From Candidatus Pantoea formicae (lineage in GTDB: Bacteria; Pseudomonadota; Gammaproteobacteria; Enterobacterales; Enterobacteriaceae), in assembly GCF_011752625.1 (NCBI RefSeq), contig NZ_VWXD01000003.1:620001-684000 (forward strand): DNA of 64,000 nucleotides. Direction: 5' to 3'. How positions within the stretch are numbered: the first letter of the stretch is position 1; each line of letters opens with the position of its first letter. This document shows positions 39,570 through 48,377 of this stretch, piece by piece. A program made the translations under genes and the position numbers. Below the pieces are notes generated by a model that worked only from the letters and a program-made list of their open reading frames with translations, was not told where the DNA came from and did not search any database.

Positions 39570-39586
39570 ATTTTCTCCGTTAGCTA

Positions 39587-41218
39587 TCAGGCAGTTTCCG
39601 CTGTGCCCAGTCGGGGCAGCGAGGCAAGTAGTTGCTGGGTATAGGGGTGGCTTGGGCGGTAGAAGACGTCATCGGCGTTGCCCTGCTCAACCGCGATGCC
39701 GTTCTGCATCACTAAAACGCGGTCGCTCATATGATGGATAACGCCCAGGTCATGTGAAATAAACAGGTAGCTCACGCCCAACTGCGCCTGCAAGTCACTG
39801 AGTAGATCCAGGATTTGCGCCTGAATGGTGACATCCAACGCAGAGACGGCTTCATCCAACACAATGATTTGCGGGTGCGTGGCAATGGCGCGGGCAATCG
39901 CCACGCGCTGGCGCTGCCCGCCTGACATGCGCGCAGGCCATTGATGCAAATGTTCGGCCGTCAGTCCGACTGACTGCAACAGGCTGATGGCCCGTTCTCG
40001 CGGGGTTTGCGTCACGGGATGGGTATCCAGCGCGATGGCATCGAACAAGATGTCAGACACGCGCCAGCGCGGATCAAAAGAGGACAAAGGATCTTGATAC
40101 ACCACCGCGATTTGGCGTCGGACCTTCCTCTGATGTTGGGCTGAAGCATGGCTCCAGGCATTGCCGCGATACAGAACTTCTCCGCTATCGGGTGATTCCA
40201 GTGCCAGTGCAATACGCGAGAGCGTGGTCTTGCCCGAACCTGATTCACCGACAATACCCAGTGTTTCACCCCGTTTTAGCTGGAATGACACGTCAGCCAC
40301 TGCCGACTGCCCGCGAAAACGCTTAGTGATGTGCCGTGCCTCTAGCAGCACTTCATCGCTAGAAATTTCAGCTACCCGCGACGGTGAAATCTGTATCGGT
40401 GCGGTGCTGGATAAGCGTTGCCCTTTGGTGTGCTCGCTGGGTATAGCGTTAATCAAACCTTGGGTATAGGCGTGTTGCGGCTGTTGCAGCACTTGCCGCG
40501 CAGCGCCAGACTCCACAATGCTACCGCCCTGCATCACCAGAATGTGATCGGCAATTTTCGCCACCACCGCCAGGTCATGACTAATGAGTATCACGCTGGT
40601 ACCGCGATCCAGCATCTGACGCAGCACGTCTAACACTTGCGCCTGAACCGTGACATCCAGAGCCGTAGTCGGCTCATCCGCAATGATCACCTCTGGATGC
40701 ATCGCAATAGCCGATGCAATCAACGCTCGCTGACGCAAACCACCCGAGAGTTCACCAGGCCGCTGAGAGGCGCGAAGTGCCGCTTGTGGTACCCCGACAT
40801 CCTCCAATAAGGCATGTACTTTCTGCTGTCGGCTGGCTGGCGTGCCCCAACCATGTAAAGCCAGTGCTTCAGCGATCTCCTGGCCTACCGGACGGAGTGG
40901 GTCGAGTGATACCAAGGCATCTTGCAAAATAAAACCGACCTTGCTGCCGCGCACCTGTTGCCACCACGCATCGCTGCGTCCTAGCAAAGACTCACCCTGC
41001 AATGCCAATGTCTCGGCCTGGACCTTCAGCCGCTCACCGGCTAAACCAACCAACGCCCGCGCGGTGACACTTTTGCCCGAACCCGATTCACCCACCAAAG
41101 CCAGGCACTGCCCGCGCTGTAGGCTAAAACTCACATTCTTCACAATGTGCCTTGGGGGCGTTATATCACCGCTGACCCAGATGTTGAGTCCATTGACCTC
41201 TATCACGTTGTTTGTCAT
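39587..41218 (-). CDS. ABC transporter dual ATP-binding protein (DppD-DppF fusion type)
   Basis: 543 residues with two complete ABC cassettes: Walker A GESGSGKSVTARAL and GESGSGKTTLSRIA, signatures LSGGLRQRA and MSGGQRQRV, Walker B VIIADEPTTALD and IIVLDEAVSALD. This is the GsiA/YejF arrangement. The start at 41218 (MTNNVIEVNGL) overlaps the permease stop (ATGA). The longer frame only reads into that permease gene. Oligopeptide-family accessory loops are present (YRPSHPYTQQLLASLP). Confidence 0.92.
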   Translation of the reverse strand: MTNNVIEVNGLNIWVSGDITPPRHIVKNVSFSLQRGQCLALVGESGSGKSVTARALVGLAGERLKVQAETLALQGESLLGRSDAWWQQVRGSKVGFILQDALVSLDPLRPVGQEIAEALALHGWGTPASRQQKVHALLEDVGVPQAALRASQRPGELSGGLRQRALIASAIAMHPEVIIADEPTTALDVTVQAQVLDVLRQMLDRGTSVILISHDLAVVAKIADHILVMQGGSIVESGAARQVLQQPQHAYTQGLINAIPSEHTKGQRLSSTAPIQISPSRVAEISSDEVLLEARHITKRFRGQSAVADVSFQLKRGETLGIVGESGSGKTTLSRIALALESPDSGEVLYRGNAWSHASAQHQRKVRRQIAVVYQDPLSSFDPRWRVSDILFDAIALDTHPVTQTPRERAISLLQSVGLTAEHLHQWPARMSGGQRQRVAIARAIATHPQIIVLDEAVSALDVTIQAQILDLLSDLQAQLGVSYLFISHDLGVIHHMSDRVLVMQNGIAVEQGNADDVFYRPSHPYTQQLLASLPRLGTAETA

Positions 41219-42099
41219 GCGCGATGTTCCCCCTCTGCCCGCTGCTGGATATAGCGCCCTAACTGGGTAAAGGAGAGCGCGACCAGTACAATCGCAATAC
41301 CCGGCAAGACTTCGAGCCACCAGGCCACCGTGACGTTGATTTTTCCGGCCTCAAGCAATGCGCCCCACTCCGGCGAAGGCGGGACGACCCCTAATCCCAG
41401 AAACGACAGGCCGGATGCCCACACCACAGATTGGCCAATGCCTAAAGCCACCAGCGAAAACAGCGGGCGAAACACATTTGGCGCGATATGTTGCAAGAAC
41501 AGTCGATGCCATGGATGTCCCAACGCGTGGGCGGCCTCAACATAACCTGACTGCCGTACCTGCAACGCTTGCGCACGCACCAACCGCGCATAGCCAGGTG
41601 CGGTACCAATACCCACCGAGAGCAGCAGGCTGCTGGCAGAAGGTCCTAACAGCGCCACGAACAGCAAAGCCAACAGTAAAGTGGGGAATGCCAGCAAGAT
41701 CTCCAGCAGACGATTGATCGGTTCCGCCAGCCAGCGTGGCCCCAACGCAGCGCTAAAGCCCAACACCACAGCGCCGAGCAGCGCAATCGCCATTGCCCCA
41801 ATACCAATCAGCAAAGATTGTCGCGTACCCCAGATAATTCGGCTGTAGAGGTCGCGGCCGATATCATCAGTGCCGAGCCAGTGAGCTAGCGACGGTGCTT
41901 GCAGTGCGTGCGTGAGGTCCGTGGTGAACGGGTCATGGGTGGCCAGCAGCGCAGGAGCTACGGCTGCCACCACAAAGAACAGCGCAACAATGCCTGCCAG
42001 TAGAACAGACCCTGGCAGCACGCCGGTGAAATATCGCCACTGGCGCCACACTGAACCTCTGGCTTTCAAGCCAGCATAATCGGAAAGATGCGTCGTCAT
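41215..42099 (-). CDS. Peptide-type ABC transporter permease (DppC-like)
   Basis: 294 residues, about six helices. HWLGTDDIGRDLYSRIIWGTRQSLLIG and the EAA region YVEAAHALGHPWHRLFLQHIAPN are typical of DppC/GsiD. ATGA overlaps on both sides tie it to its partners. Confidence 0.92.
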   Translation of the reverse strand: MTTHLSDYAGLKARGSVWRQWRYFTGVLPGSVLLAGIVALFFVVAAVAPALLATHDPFTTDLTHALQAPSLAHWLGTDDIGRDLYSRIIWGTRQSLLIGIGAMAIALLGAVVLGFSAALGPRWLAEPINRLLEILLAFPTLLLALLFVALLGPSASSLLLSVGIGTAPGYARLVRAQALQVRQSGYVEAAHALGHPWHRLFLQHIAPNVFRPLFSLVALGIGQSVVWASGLSFLGLGVVPPSPEWGALLEAGKINVTVAWWLEVLPGIAIVLVALSFTQLGRYIQQRAEGEHRA

Positions 42100-43085
42100 A
42101 CTCGACCTCGCAGACGGGGATCGACGATCAGGTAAATCAGATCGACCACCAGATTGATAATGATGTACAGGGAACTGATCAGGATGACGATGCCAGACAC
42201 CAGGGCAAAATCCTTGTTGCTGACGGCATTGACCAACACATTGCCCAACCCCGGCCGGGCAAACACCGCTTCAACCAACACCGCCCCGGACAACAGATTG
42301 CCGATCGCCCATCCGCTCAAGGTGATGGCTGGAATCAATGCATGGCGTAATACATGGCGCAGCCGCACACCGGAGAGGCTCATGCCACGGGCGCGAGCCG
42401 ATAACACAAAAGGTTGCTGCATGCTGCGCTCAAATTCACCGCGAATGGCATGGCCGATAAACCCGGCCAAAGGGATCGCTAAAGTGATGGCAGGCAAGAC
42501 CGTACCCCACAGTGTTGCTCCACCCACCACAGGGAACCAGCGCAGGCCAATGGCAAAGACGATAAGCAGCAGGATGCCAATCCAGTATTGGGGTAGGCCC
42601 GCCAGGAGAGTCTCCACAGCGGATCCCAGTGCGCCAATCTTATTGCTGCGTCCTGCGGTGAGTAACGTCCAGGGGATGGCAATCAACCATGCCAGTAGCA
42701 ACGCAGCCATCGCGAGGGTGAAGGTCGGCAACAGTTGTTCAGCGATGATGTGCGTCACAGGTCGTTGCAGTTCAAAGGAATAGCCCAATTTCCCCTGCAG
42801 CAGTTGCCAGAAGTAATTGACGTACTGTTGCGCTATCGGTTTATCAAAACCGTATTGAGCATTGATGGGTGCGAGTTCTGCTGGCGTGCGTTCAATCACT
42901 TGCCCAGAAGTAATGTTGAGCAGAATGGTTGCGCGGTCGCCGGGCAATACCGAGAGCACCAGAAAGGTCACGGTGATGGTGCCCCACAGCACAAACAACG
43001 CCGCCGCCAGACGAACCGCAACCCGTCTCGATAAGGATCGCGATGGGTTCCCCAACCTGCGCTCCGCTGAGATAACGTCACTCAT
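42096..43085 (-). CDS. Peptide-type ABC transporter permease (DppB-like)
   Basis: 329 residues, about six helices. YGFDKPIAQQYVNYFWQLLQGKLGYSF and EFERSMQQPFVLSARARGMS fit the DppB/GsiC family. Coupled by ATGA to the binding protein and DppC-like genes. Confidence 0.92.
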   Translation of the reverse strand: MSDVISAERRLGNPSRSLSRRVAVRLAAALFVLWGTITVTFLVLSVLPGDRATILLNITSGQVIERTPAELAPINAQYGFDKPIAQQYVNYFWQLLQGKLGYSFELQRPVTHIIAEQLLPTFTLAMAALLLAWLIAIPWTLLTAGRSNKIGALGSAVETLLAGLPQYWIGILLLIVFAIGLRWFPVVGGATLWGTVLPAITLAIPLAGFIGHAIRGEFERSMQQPFVLSARARGMSLSGVRLRHVLRHALIPAITLSGWAIGNLLSGAVLVEAVFARPGLGNVLVNAVSNKDFALVSGIVILISSLYIIINLVVDLIYLIVDPRLRGRV

Positions 43086-44689
43086 GGCTTCTCCTGCACA
43101 AAGTAAGCATCGTTAAAGTTGAGTAATCCGTTGCCTTGGTCCTGCCAAAGTCCGCGGACGTTATTGGCAAATGCCACGTTATAGGTGAAGTTGTACCCGC
43201 CGATGGCAATCGCCTGGTCGTCAAACCACTTCTGCAAAACAGCAAACTTCTGCAGACGTCGTTGTGGATCCGGATCACGCTGCGCATCAAGAATCTGTGA
43301 TTCGACCTCAGGGTTATTGAAGAAAGTGGTGTTATTACCGTTGAAAGCGCCATTGAGGGAATGGTTGTAAACAATGTCGAGGATGTTGGGCGATGGCCAT
43401 ACCCAATAACCAAAGCTAATTTCCTTGTCATCCGGGCGGGAGCGCGCACCCGCAAAGCCTTCCGTCTGCGTGAGCGGGATGAGATCTAACTTGATACCCA
43501 CACGTTTGACCTGATCCTGTACCGCTTGCAGCATCAGAGCCCCTTCCTGATCGATAATCGCCTGAATAAAGGGCAGACGGGCTTTCAGCGTTTTGCCCGA
43601 CTTGGTGCGATAACCCGCCGCATCGCGCCCTGTCCACCCTGCTGCATCCAGTAATTGGTTTGCTTTGGCGAGATTGAGCGCATAGCGATCGTCAACATTT
43701 AAATAGAGCGGCGTGGTTTTGCTCAGTGAACCATTACCCTCATAAGGCACTGCGCCTTTGAACACCGTTTTGACGATTTGCCGGCGATCAAGGGCATAGG
43801 CAAATGCCTGACGTACGCGTACATCATTGAAGGGCACACGTTGTACATTGAATGAAAACGCCTGTGGCCGACCGGTGGCAACATAGGAGAGCGTTTGATA
43901 GTCGCGCTGCAATGTTCTCCACTGCGCTGATGGCGGCTGGTAAATAACATCGGCTCCTCCGCTGACTAAGGCTCCCCATCGGGTCGTCGCGTCGGGGACA
44001 AATTTCCATTCCAGATGTTTGATATAGGCGGGACCGTTATGGTGTGCATTGGGTGGAGCCCATTGATAATCATCATTACGCACAAAACTAATGCCTTCCC
44101 CCCTCACCCAGCGAGCCACTTTCCACGGCCCAGTACCTACGGGGCGTAAACATTTTTCTTCACTACTGTTATGCGCCAGCGAGTCGGGAGACTGAAATCC
44201 ATAATGGCCATTTGCCAACACATTATATATTTCCGGGTTGGGCTCTGATAAATGCAGTGCCACTGTATATTCATCAACCTTAGTGAACCCGGTCATATAA
44301 GTGAAGCCGTGCCAACCAATGCCTTTTTGCCATGCGGGGTAGTTTTTAATCACCGCATCGGCGTTAAATACATCGCCATCAGTGAACTTCACATCATGAC
44401 GCAAATGGAAAGTAATGGTTTTTCGATCGGGTGATTCACTCCAACTGGTGGCCAGCCACGGGCGTATTTTTCCATCATCGTAACTGACTAAATAATCAAA
44501 TACCTGACGGGCTAAATAAGCCTGTTGCACCCAACCACCCCACAAGCAGGGGGGCTCCTGTTCATGAAGATAAACCAGCGTGCCATCACTGTATTCAGGT
44601 GTAGCTGCCTGTGCAGCCGATTGCGACATCACGCCAGTTAAAACGGTGAACAGGGGAATCACTAAGCGACGAACTGAATTTCGCATCAT
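43082..44689 (-). CDS. Peptide/nickel-type ABC transporter substrate-binding protein
   Basis: 535 residues, SBP_bac_5 family. The Sec signal peptide (VRRLVIPLFTVLTGVMSQSAAQA) is followed by TLVYLHEQEPPCLWGG, KTITFHLRHDVKFTDGDVFNADAV and VRVRQAFAYALDRRQIV. The substrate is probably not a peptide, given the co-transcribed LLM monooxygenase and the divergent DszC-like gene (inference). The first of two adjacent Met codons is listed. Operon leader gene. Confidence 0.92.
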   Translation of the reverse strand: MMRNSVRRLVIPLFTVLTGVMSQSAAQAATPEYSDGTLVYLHEQEPPCLWGGWVQQAYLARQVFDYLVSYDDGKIRPWLATSWSESPDRKTITFHLRHDVKFTDGDVFNADAVIKNYPAWQKGIGWHGFTYMTGFTKVDEYTVALHLSEPNPEIYNVLANGHYGFQSPDSLAHNSSEEKCLRPVGTGPWKVARWVRGEGISFVRNDDYQWAPPNAHHNGPAYIKHLEWKFVPDATTRWGALVSGGADVIYQPPSAQWRTLQRDYQTLSYVATGRPQAFSFNVQRVPFNDVRVRQAFAYALDRRQIVKTVFKGAVPYEGNGSLSKTTPLYLNVDDRYALNLAKANQLLDAAGWTGRDAAGYRTKSGKTLKARLPFIQAIIDQEGALMLQAVQDQVKRVGIKLDLIPLTQTEGFAGARSRPDDKEISFGYWVWPSPNILDIVYNHSLNGAFNGNNTTFFNNPEVESQILDAQRDPDPQRRLQKFAVLQKWFDDQAIAIGGYNFTYNVAFANNVRGLWQDQGNGLLNFNDAYFVQEKP

Positions 44690-44999
44690 TTAATTAAGAC
44701 TTCCCTTAAAAAACCAGTGCAACATTTTAACGGGGCTTAACTCAGCCACATTTGACGTTATCTGGAAATTGAATTGATAGCTTTATTGGAATCGCTCTGA
44801 ATAAAACACAGAAAAAACCAAAACCAAATATCATTAATGACAATTAATATGAAAAATTAATTTCCTGTTCCAGATAATGGAAATGCAAATGATTAGCTCA
44901 TCAATAAATATGCTTAGCAGAAATAAACATTAAAAGTCGGCAAGATGAAAATGCATAGTGCCTCAGTATCATTGTCTTTTTTGAGTGGAGGCTAATGCA
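44690..44999. other. Divergent promoter region, ABC operon / DszC-like gene
   Basis: 310 bp, strongly AT-rich with no gene seen. It should carry promoters in both directions. By analogy to sulfonate-use loci, CysB/Cbl sites would be expected, but none could be assigned by eye. Confidence 0.55.
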
Positions 45000-46238
45000 A
45001 TGTCACAAATCGAATCAGGATGGGGTTCGCCCCCGTCAGCAGAATATGAACAACTCGCAGAAAAGTTTCGCCCCCTGTTTGCCAACATTCGCGCGGGTGC
45101 CATTGCGCGCGAGCTGCGCCGCGAGCCCCCCTTAGAAGAGATTGAATGGCTCAAGCAGAGTGGCTTTACTGCCCTGAGGCTGCCGAAAAGTGCCGGAGGT
45201 GCTGGAGCCACACTGCCTGAATTATTCACGTTGCTGATTGAACTCGGCGAGGCGGATTCCAATCTGGTGCAATCCCTACGCGGCCATTTCGGCTTTGTAG
45301 AAAATGTGCTGAGCAACCGCGATCCGGTGTTTCAGCAGCAGTGGTTCACTCGTATTGCACGGGGTGAAATTGTCGGCCCGGCCTGGAGTGAAACCGGCGA
45401 GGCGCGCCAGTCGGTATTCTCTACCCAGATCAAACGTAGCGGCGATAGCTGGCAATTAAATGGCAAAAAATTTTATACCACCGGCTCGCTCTATTCCGAT
45501 TGGATCAATATCGGTTTAACCGATGAGAACCACAAAGGCGTATCGGTGACGGTGTCCCGCACTGCGCCGGGCGTCACCGTACTGGATGACTGGAATGGTT
45601 TTGGGCAAACACTGACCGCCAGTGGTACCGCGATATTTGAAAACGTTGAGATTCAGCACACCGATATCAGCGAAGATGCGCATTTTGGTTATTCACCGGC
45701 GTTTTATCAGTTAATCCATTTGGCCACGCTGGCCGGTATCGGCCGCGCGCAAAGTGGTGAAGTCGCCGCGTTGGTGGCTGCGCGCACCCGCACTTACAGC
45801 AATGGTAATGCCGCACGGGCAGCAGATGATGCGCAAATCCTTCAGGTCGTCGGGCGCTTGCGCAGTGCGGCTTATACCAGCGGCGCCATTGTGCAACATG
45901 CCGCGCAAGCGCTTCAGCGCGCCTTTGAAGCACAACAACAGAATGATGAACAACAGAAAACCCAAAGCGTAGCGATAGCCGAGTTAGAAGTCTCACAATC
46001 ACTCAATGTGGTCACCGACTTACTGCTCAATGCCAGCACGACACTCTTTGATGCTTTAGGGGCTTCCGCCACCTTGAAACCGCTGGCACTGGACCGTTTC
46101 TGGCGTAATGCCCGGACACTCTCATCGCATAACCCACGCATTTATAAAGATCGTATCGTCGGTGATTTCGCCGTGAATGGCACTTTACCGCCGGAACAAT
46201 GGCGCATTGGAGTAGCCGATACGCCACCAGAAAAATAA
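45000..46238 (+). CDS. Acyl-CoA dehydrogenase-fold flavin monooxygenase (DszC/SfnB-like)
   Basis: 412 residues. FAD/FMN-binding acyl-CoA dehydrogenase fold: GFTALRLPKSAGGAGATLPE, GPAWSETGE, WQLNGKKFYTTGSLYSDWI, and TLSSHNPRIYKDRIVGDFAV near the end. The last matches the DszC/SfnB subgroup, which lacks the dehydrogenase base and oxygenates S- or N-compounds. Divergent from the ABC-LLM operon, so the three are likely one catabolic or sulfur-scavenging unit. The ATG at 45000 has GGAG at 44987. The GTG at 44985 has no ribosome site. Confidence 0.85.
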   Translation: MSQIESGWGSPPSAEYEQLAEKFRPLFANIRAGAIARELRREPPLEEIEWLKQSGFTALRLPKSAGGAGATLPELFTLLIELGEADSNLVQSLRGHFGFVENVLSNRDPVFQQQWFTRIARGEIVGPAWSETGEARQSVFSTQIKRSGDSWQLNGKKFYTTGSLYSDWINIGLTDENHKGVSVTVSRTAPGVTVLDDWNGFGQTLTASGTAIFENVEIQHTDISEDAHFGYSPAFYQLIHLATLAGIGRAQSGEVAALVAARTRTYSNGNAARAADDAQILQVVGRLRSAAYTSGAIVQHAAQALQRAFEAQQQNDEQQKTQSVAIAELEVSQSLNVVTDLLLNASTTLFDALGASATLKPLALDRFWRNARTLSSHNPRIYKDRIVGDFAVNGTLPPEQWRIGVADTPPEK

Positions 46239-46257
46239 CCCCTCGCTTTAAGCCGCC

Positions 46258-46310
46258 ACGCCATGAGACACTTTGGCTTAATCCGTTAAAGTGTCTTATT
46301 TACGCCATGA
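46258..46310 (+). promoter_or_regulatory. Direct repeats ACGCCATGA and an inverted repeat before the AraC-type gene
   Basis: ACGCCATGA occurs at 46258-46266 and again at 46302-46310, the second spanning the start codon. Between them AGACACTTT and AAAGTGTCT form a 9-bp inverted repeat. This is a plausible autoregulatory operator. The inverted repeat may instead be a terminator for the preceding gene, though no long T run follows. Confidence 0.5.
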
Positions 46311-47284
46311 AAAACTTTCTCGTTATCGTACCCGACGGCGGCATGCTGTTCGAAGCTGCCGGCATTGCCGATATCCTGATGCATGCCAATCTGCACCTGC
46401 CGGTGGGCATTGACCAACCGCGCTATCGCGTCAGTATCGCCACCACCCAGTCACATCAGGTTATCCATGGCCAATCAGGACTTAACCTGCTGGCCGACCT
46501 CAAGCTCGCAGAGCTCGATCCCCGCCAGGCATGGGACACCATCATGATCACCGGCCGTGGTGACAGTGTCGAAGAAGGAAATATGGTGGTGGACTTCATT
46601 AAGCTGGCGGCGCCTCAAGCGCGGCGCGTGGTGTCGATCTGTGGTGCCGCAATACTGCTGGCTGAAGCTGGCCTGCTGGATGGGCGCCGCGCGACCTCAC
46701 ACTGGCGTTTGCTGGATACGCTACAAACACGCTTCCCGCTCATTCAGGTCGAAGGCGGCCCACTGTACATTCAGGATGGTCCGATTTGGACATCAGGCGG
46801 TGTCAGCTCGGGCTTTGACCTCACGCTGGCATTGGTTGAGGAGGATTTTGGCTTTAGCGTGGCGCGCGATATCGCACAGGATATGGTGATGTATCTACGA
46901 CGCCCCGGTGGTCAGATGCAGTTCAGTCGCTATCCCTTACCGCCCGCTTCATCTGATCCCATTAGCACGCTACAGAGCTGGATCCGCGCCAACCTTGCCG
47001 AAGATTTATCCATTGAGAAGTTGGCGGAACGCGCCGCCATGAGCCCCAGAAACTTCACGCGCGTCTTTACCCGTGAAACCGGTGCACCGCCCGCGCGTTT
47101 TGTGGCGGAGGCGCGCCTGGCCGCGGCACGCGAGCGGTTAGAGCAGAGTCGAGATACGCTGGAACGTATTGCAGCTGAAACCGGTTTTGGCAGTAGCATT
47201 AATCTGCGGCGCAGCTTTGAGCGCCAGCTTCATCTTACCCCTGGAGAGTATCGCCAGCGCTTTCACTGTCGAAAAATGGCGTAA
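46307..47284 (+). CDS. GlxA/FtrA-type AraC-family regulator (DJ-1/PfpI + AraC HTH)
   Basis: 325 residues. The N-terminal ~185 residues are a DJ-1/PfpI-like (GATase1) domain with SICGAAILLAEAGLLDGRRATSHW. The C-terminal ~100 residues are an AraC double helix-turn-helix (SIEKLAERAAMSPRNFTRVFTRETG, LERIAAETGFGSSINLRRSFERQLHLTPGEYRQRF). The ligand is unknown. Start 46307 (MKNFLVIVPDGG) begins the domain exactly. The upstream frame runs back into the previous gene. The GAPDH-like gene follows by 78 bp. Confidence 0.88.
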   Translation: MKNFLVIVPDGGMLFEAAGIADILMHANLHLPVGIDQPRYRVSIATTQSHQVIHGQSGLNLLADLKLAELDPRQAWDTIMITGRGDSVEEGNMVVDFIKLAAPQARRVVSICGAAILLAEAGLLDGRRATSHWRLLDTLQTRFPLIQVEGGPLYIQDGPIWTSGGVSSGFDLTLALVEEDFGFSVARDIAQDMVMYLRRPGGQMQFSRYPLPPASSDPISTLQSWIRANLAEDLSIEKLAERAAMSPRNFTRVFTRETGAPPARFVAEARLAAARERLEQSRDTLERIAAETGFGSSINLRRSFERQLHLTPGEYRQRFHCRKMA

Positions 47285-47312
47285 AGTGATCCTTTTTTGT
47301 CGTTTACGCCAT
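47276..47312. promoter_or_regulatory. Inverted repeat ATGGCGTAAA / TTTACGCCAT upstream of the GAPDH paralogue
   Basis: Perfect 10-bp arms at 47276-47285 and 47303-47312, separated by 17 bp. The same TTTACGCCAT also occurs at 46299-46308 at the regulator start. A shared operator for the AraC-type protein is inferred. Confidence 0.55.
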
Positions 47313-47362
47313 GCCGCGATCGGCCTACATTGACTGCAACCACTTCGTATAAGGAGTCAAAG

Positions 47363-48373
47363 ATGATCAAGGTAGGCATTAACGGTTTTGGCCGTATCGG
47401 ACGTAACGTATTCCGCGCCGCATTAGGCAGCGATGATATTGAAATTGTCGCAATCAACGATCTTACGGATAGCAAAACGCTGGCGCATTTGCTGAAACAC
47501 GACTCTCTGCTTGGTCGACTGCCTGCAGAAGTGGAAGCGGGTGAAGGTGAACTGCGCATTGATGGTAAGTCAGTACGCGTGTTCAGCGAACGAGATCCAG
47601 CCAATATTCGCTGGAGCGAGGTGGGTGTCGATATTGTCATCGAAGCCACCGGATTCTTCACTGAACGTGACAAAGCAGCGGTGCATATCACCAGTGGTGG
47701 CGCGAAACGCGTCATTATCTCCGCGCCGGGTAAAAATGATGACCTGACGATAGTGTTGGGCGTGAACGATCAGCGCTACGACCCTCAACAGCATTTCGTC
47801 GTGAGCAACGGCAGCTGCACCACCAACGGCTTAGCCCCGGCCGCTCAGGTTCTCCACCAGGCCTTCGGTATTGAGCATGGTCTGATGAACACGACTCATG
47901 CGTACACTAACAGCCAAGTGCTGCACGATCAGCCAGAGAAAGATCTGCGCGGTGCGCGCGCGGCGGCGCTGTCAATTGTGCCTTACTCCAGCGGTGCGGC
48001 TAAAGCGTTAGGGCGTGTTATCCCTGAGTTGGATGGCCGTTTGACGGGCTATTCCCTGCGCGTACCGGTGCCGGTGGTGTCGATTGTCGATTTAACCGTG
48101 ACGCTTAAACGTGATGTCACTGCGGAGGAAGTCAATGATGCCTTTAAAGCCGCCGCCGCAGAAGGCCCGCTGAAAGGCATCCTCGGTTACAGCGATGAAC
48201 CGCTGGTTTCCAGTGATTATCAAGGCGACCCTCGTTCATCGATCATCGACGGCCTTTCAACCTTGGTGATTGGTGGTAACCTGGTGAAAATCCTCGCGTG
48301 GTATGACAACGAATGGGGCTTCTCTAATCGACTGGTGGATTTAGCTCGTCTGATGGCACAGCGCGGCCTGTAA
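47363..48373 (+). CDS. Glyceraldehyde-3-phosphate dehydrogenase paralogue
   Basis: 336 residues. Rossmann start KVGINGFGRIGRNVFRA, NAD-preferring INDLTD, catalytic SNGSCTTNG (usual form SNASCTTNC; Gly replaces Ala and the second Cys), active-site His in THAYTNSQ and C-terminal WYDNEWGFSNRLVDL. It should be a dehydrogenase of glyceraldehyde 3-phosphate or a similar phospho-aldehyde. Isolated from glycolytic genes and beside a GlxA-type regulator, it is probably a conditional paralogue and not the housekeeping gapA. AAGGAG precedes ATG 47363. Convergent with the next gene, 4 bp between stops. Confidence 0.9.
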   Translation: MIKVGINGFGRIGRNVFRAALGSDDIEIVAINDLTDSKTLAHLLKHDSLLGRLPAEVEAGEGELRIDGKSVRVFSERDPANIRWSEVGVDIVIEATGFFTERDKAAVHITSGGAKRVIISAPGKNDDLTIVLGVNDQRYDPQQHFVVSNGSCTTNGLAPAAQVLHQAFGIEHGLMNTTHAYTNSQVLHDQPEKDLRGARAAALSIVPYSSGAAKALGRVIPELDGRLTGYSLRVPVPVVSIVDLTVTLKRDVTAEEVNDAFKAAAAEGPLKGILGYSDEPLVSSDYQGDPRSSIIDGLSTLVIGGNLVKILAWYDNEWGFSNRLVDLARLMAQRGL

Positions 48374-48377
48374 TCGG

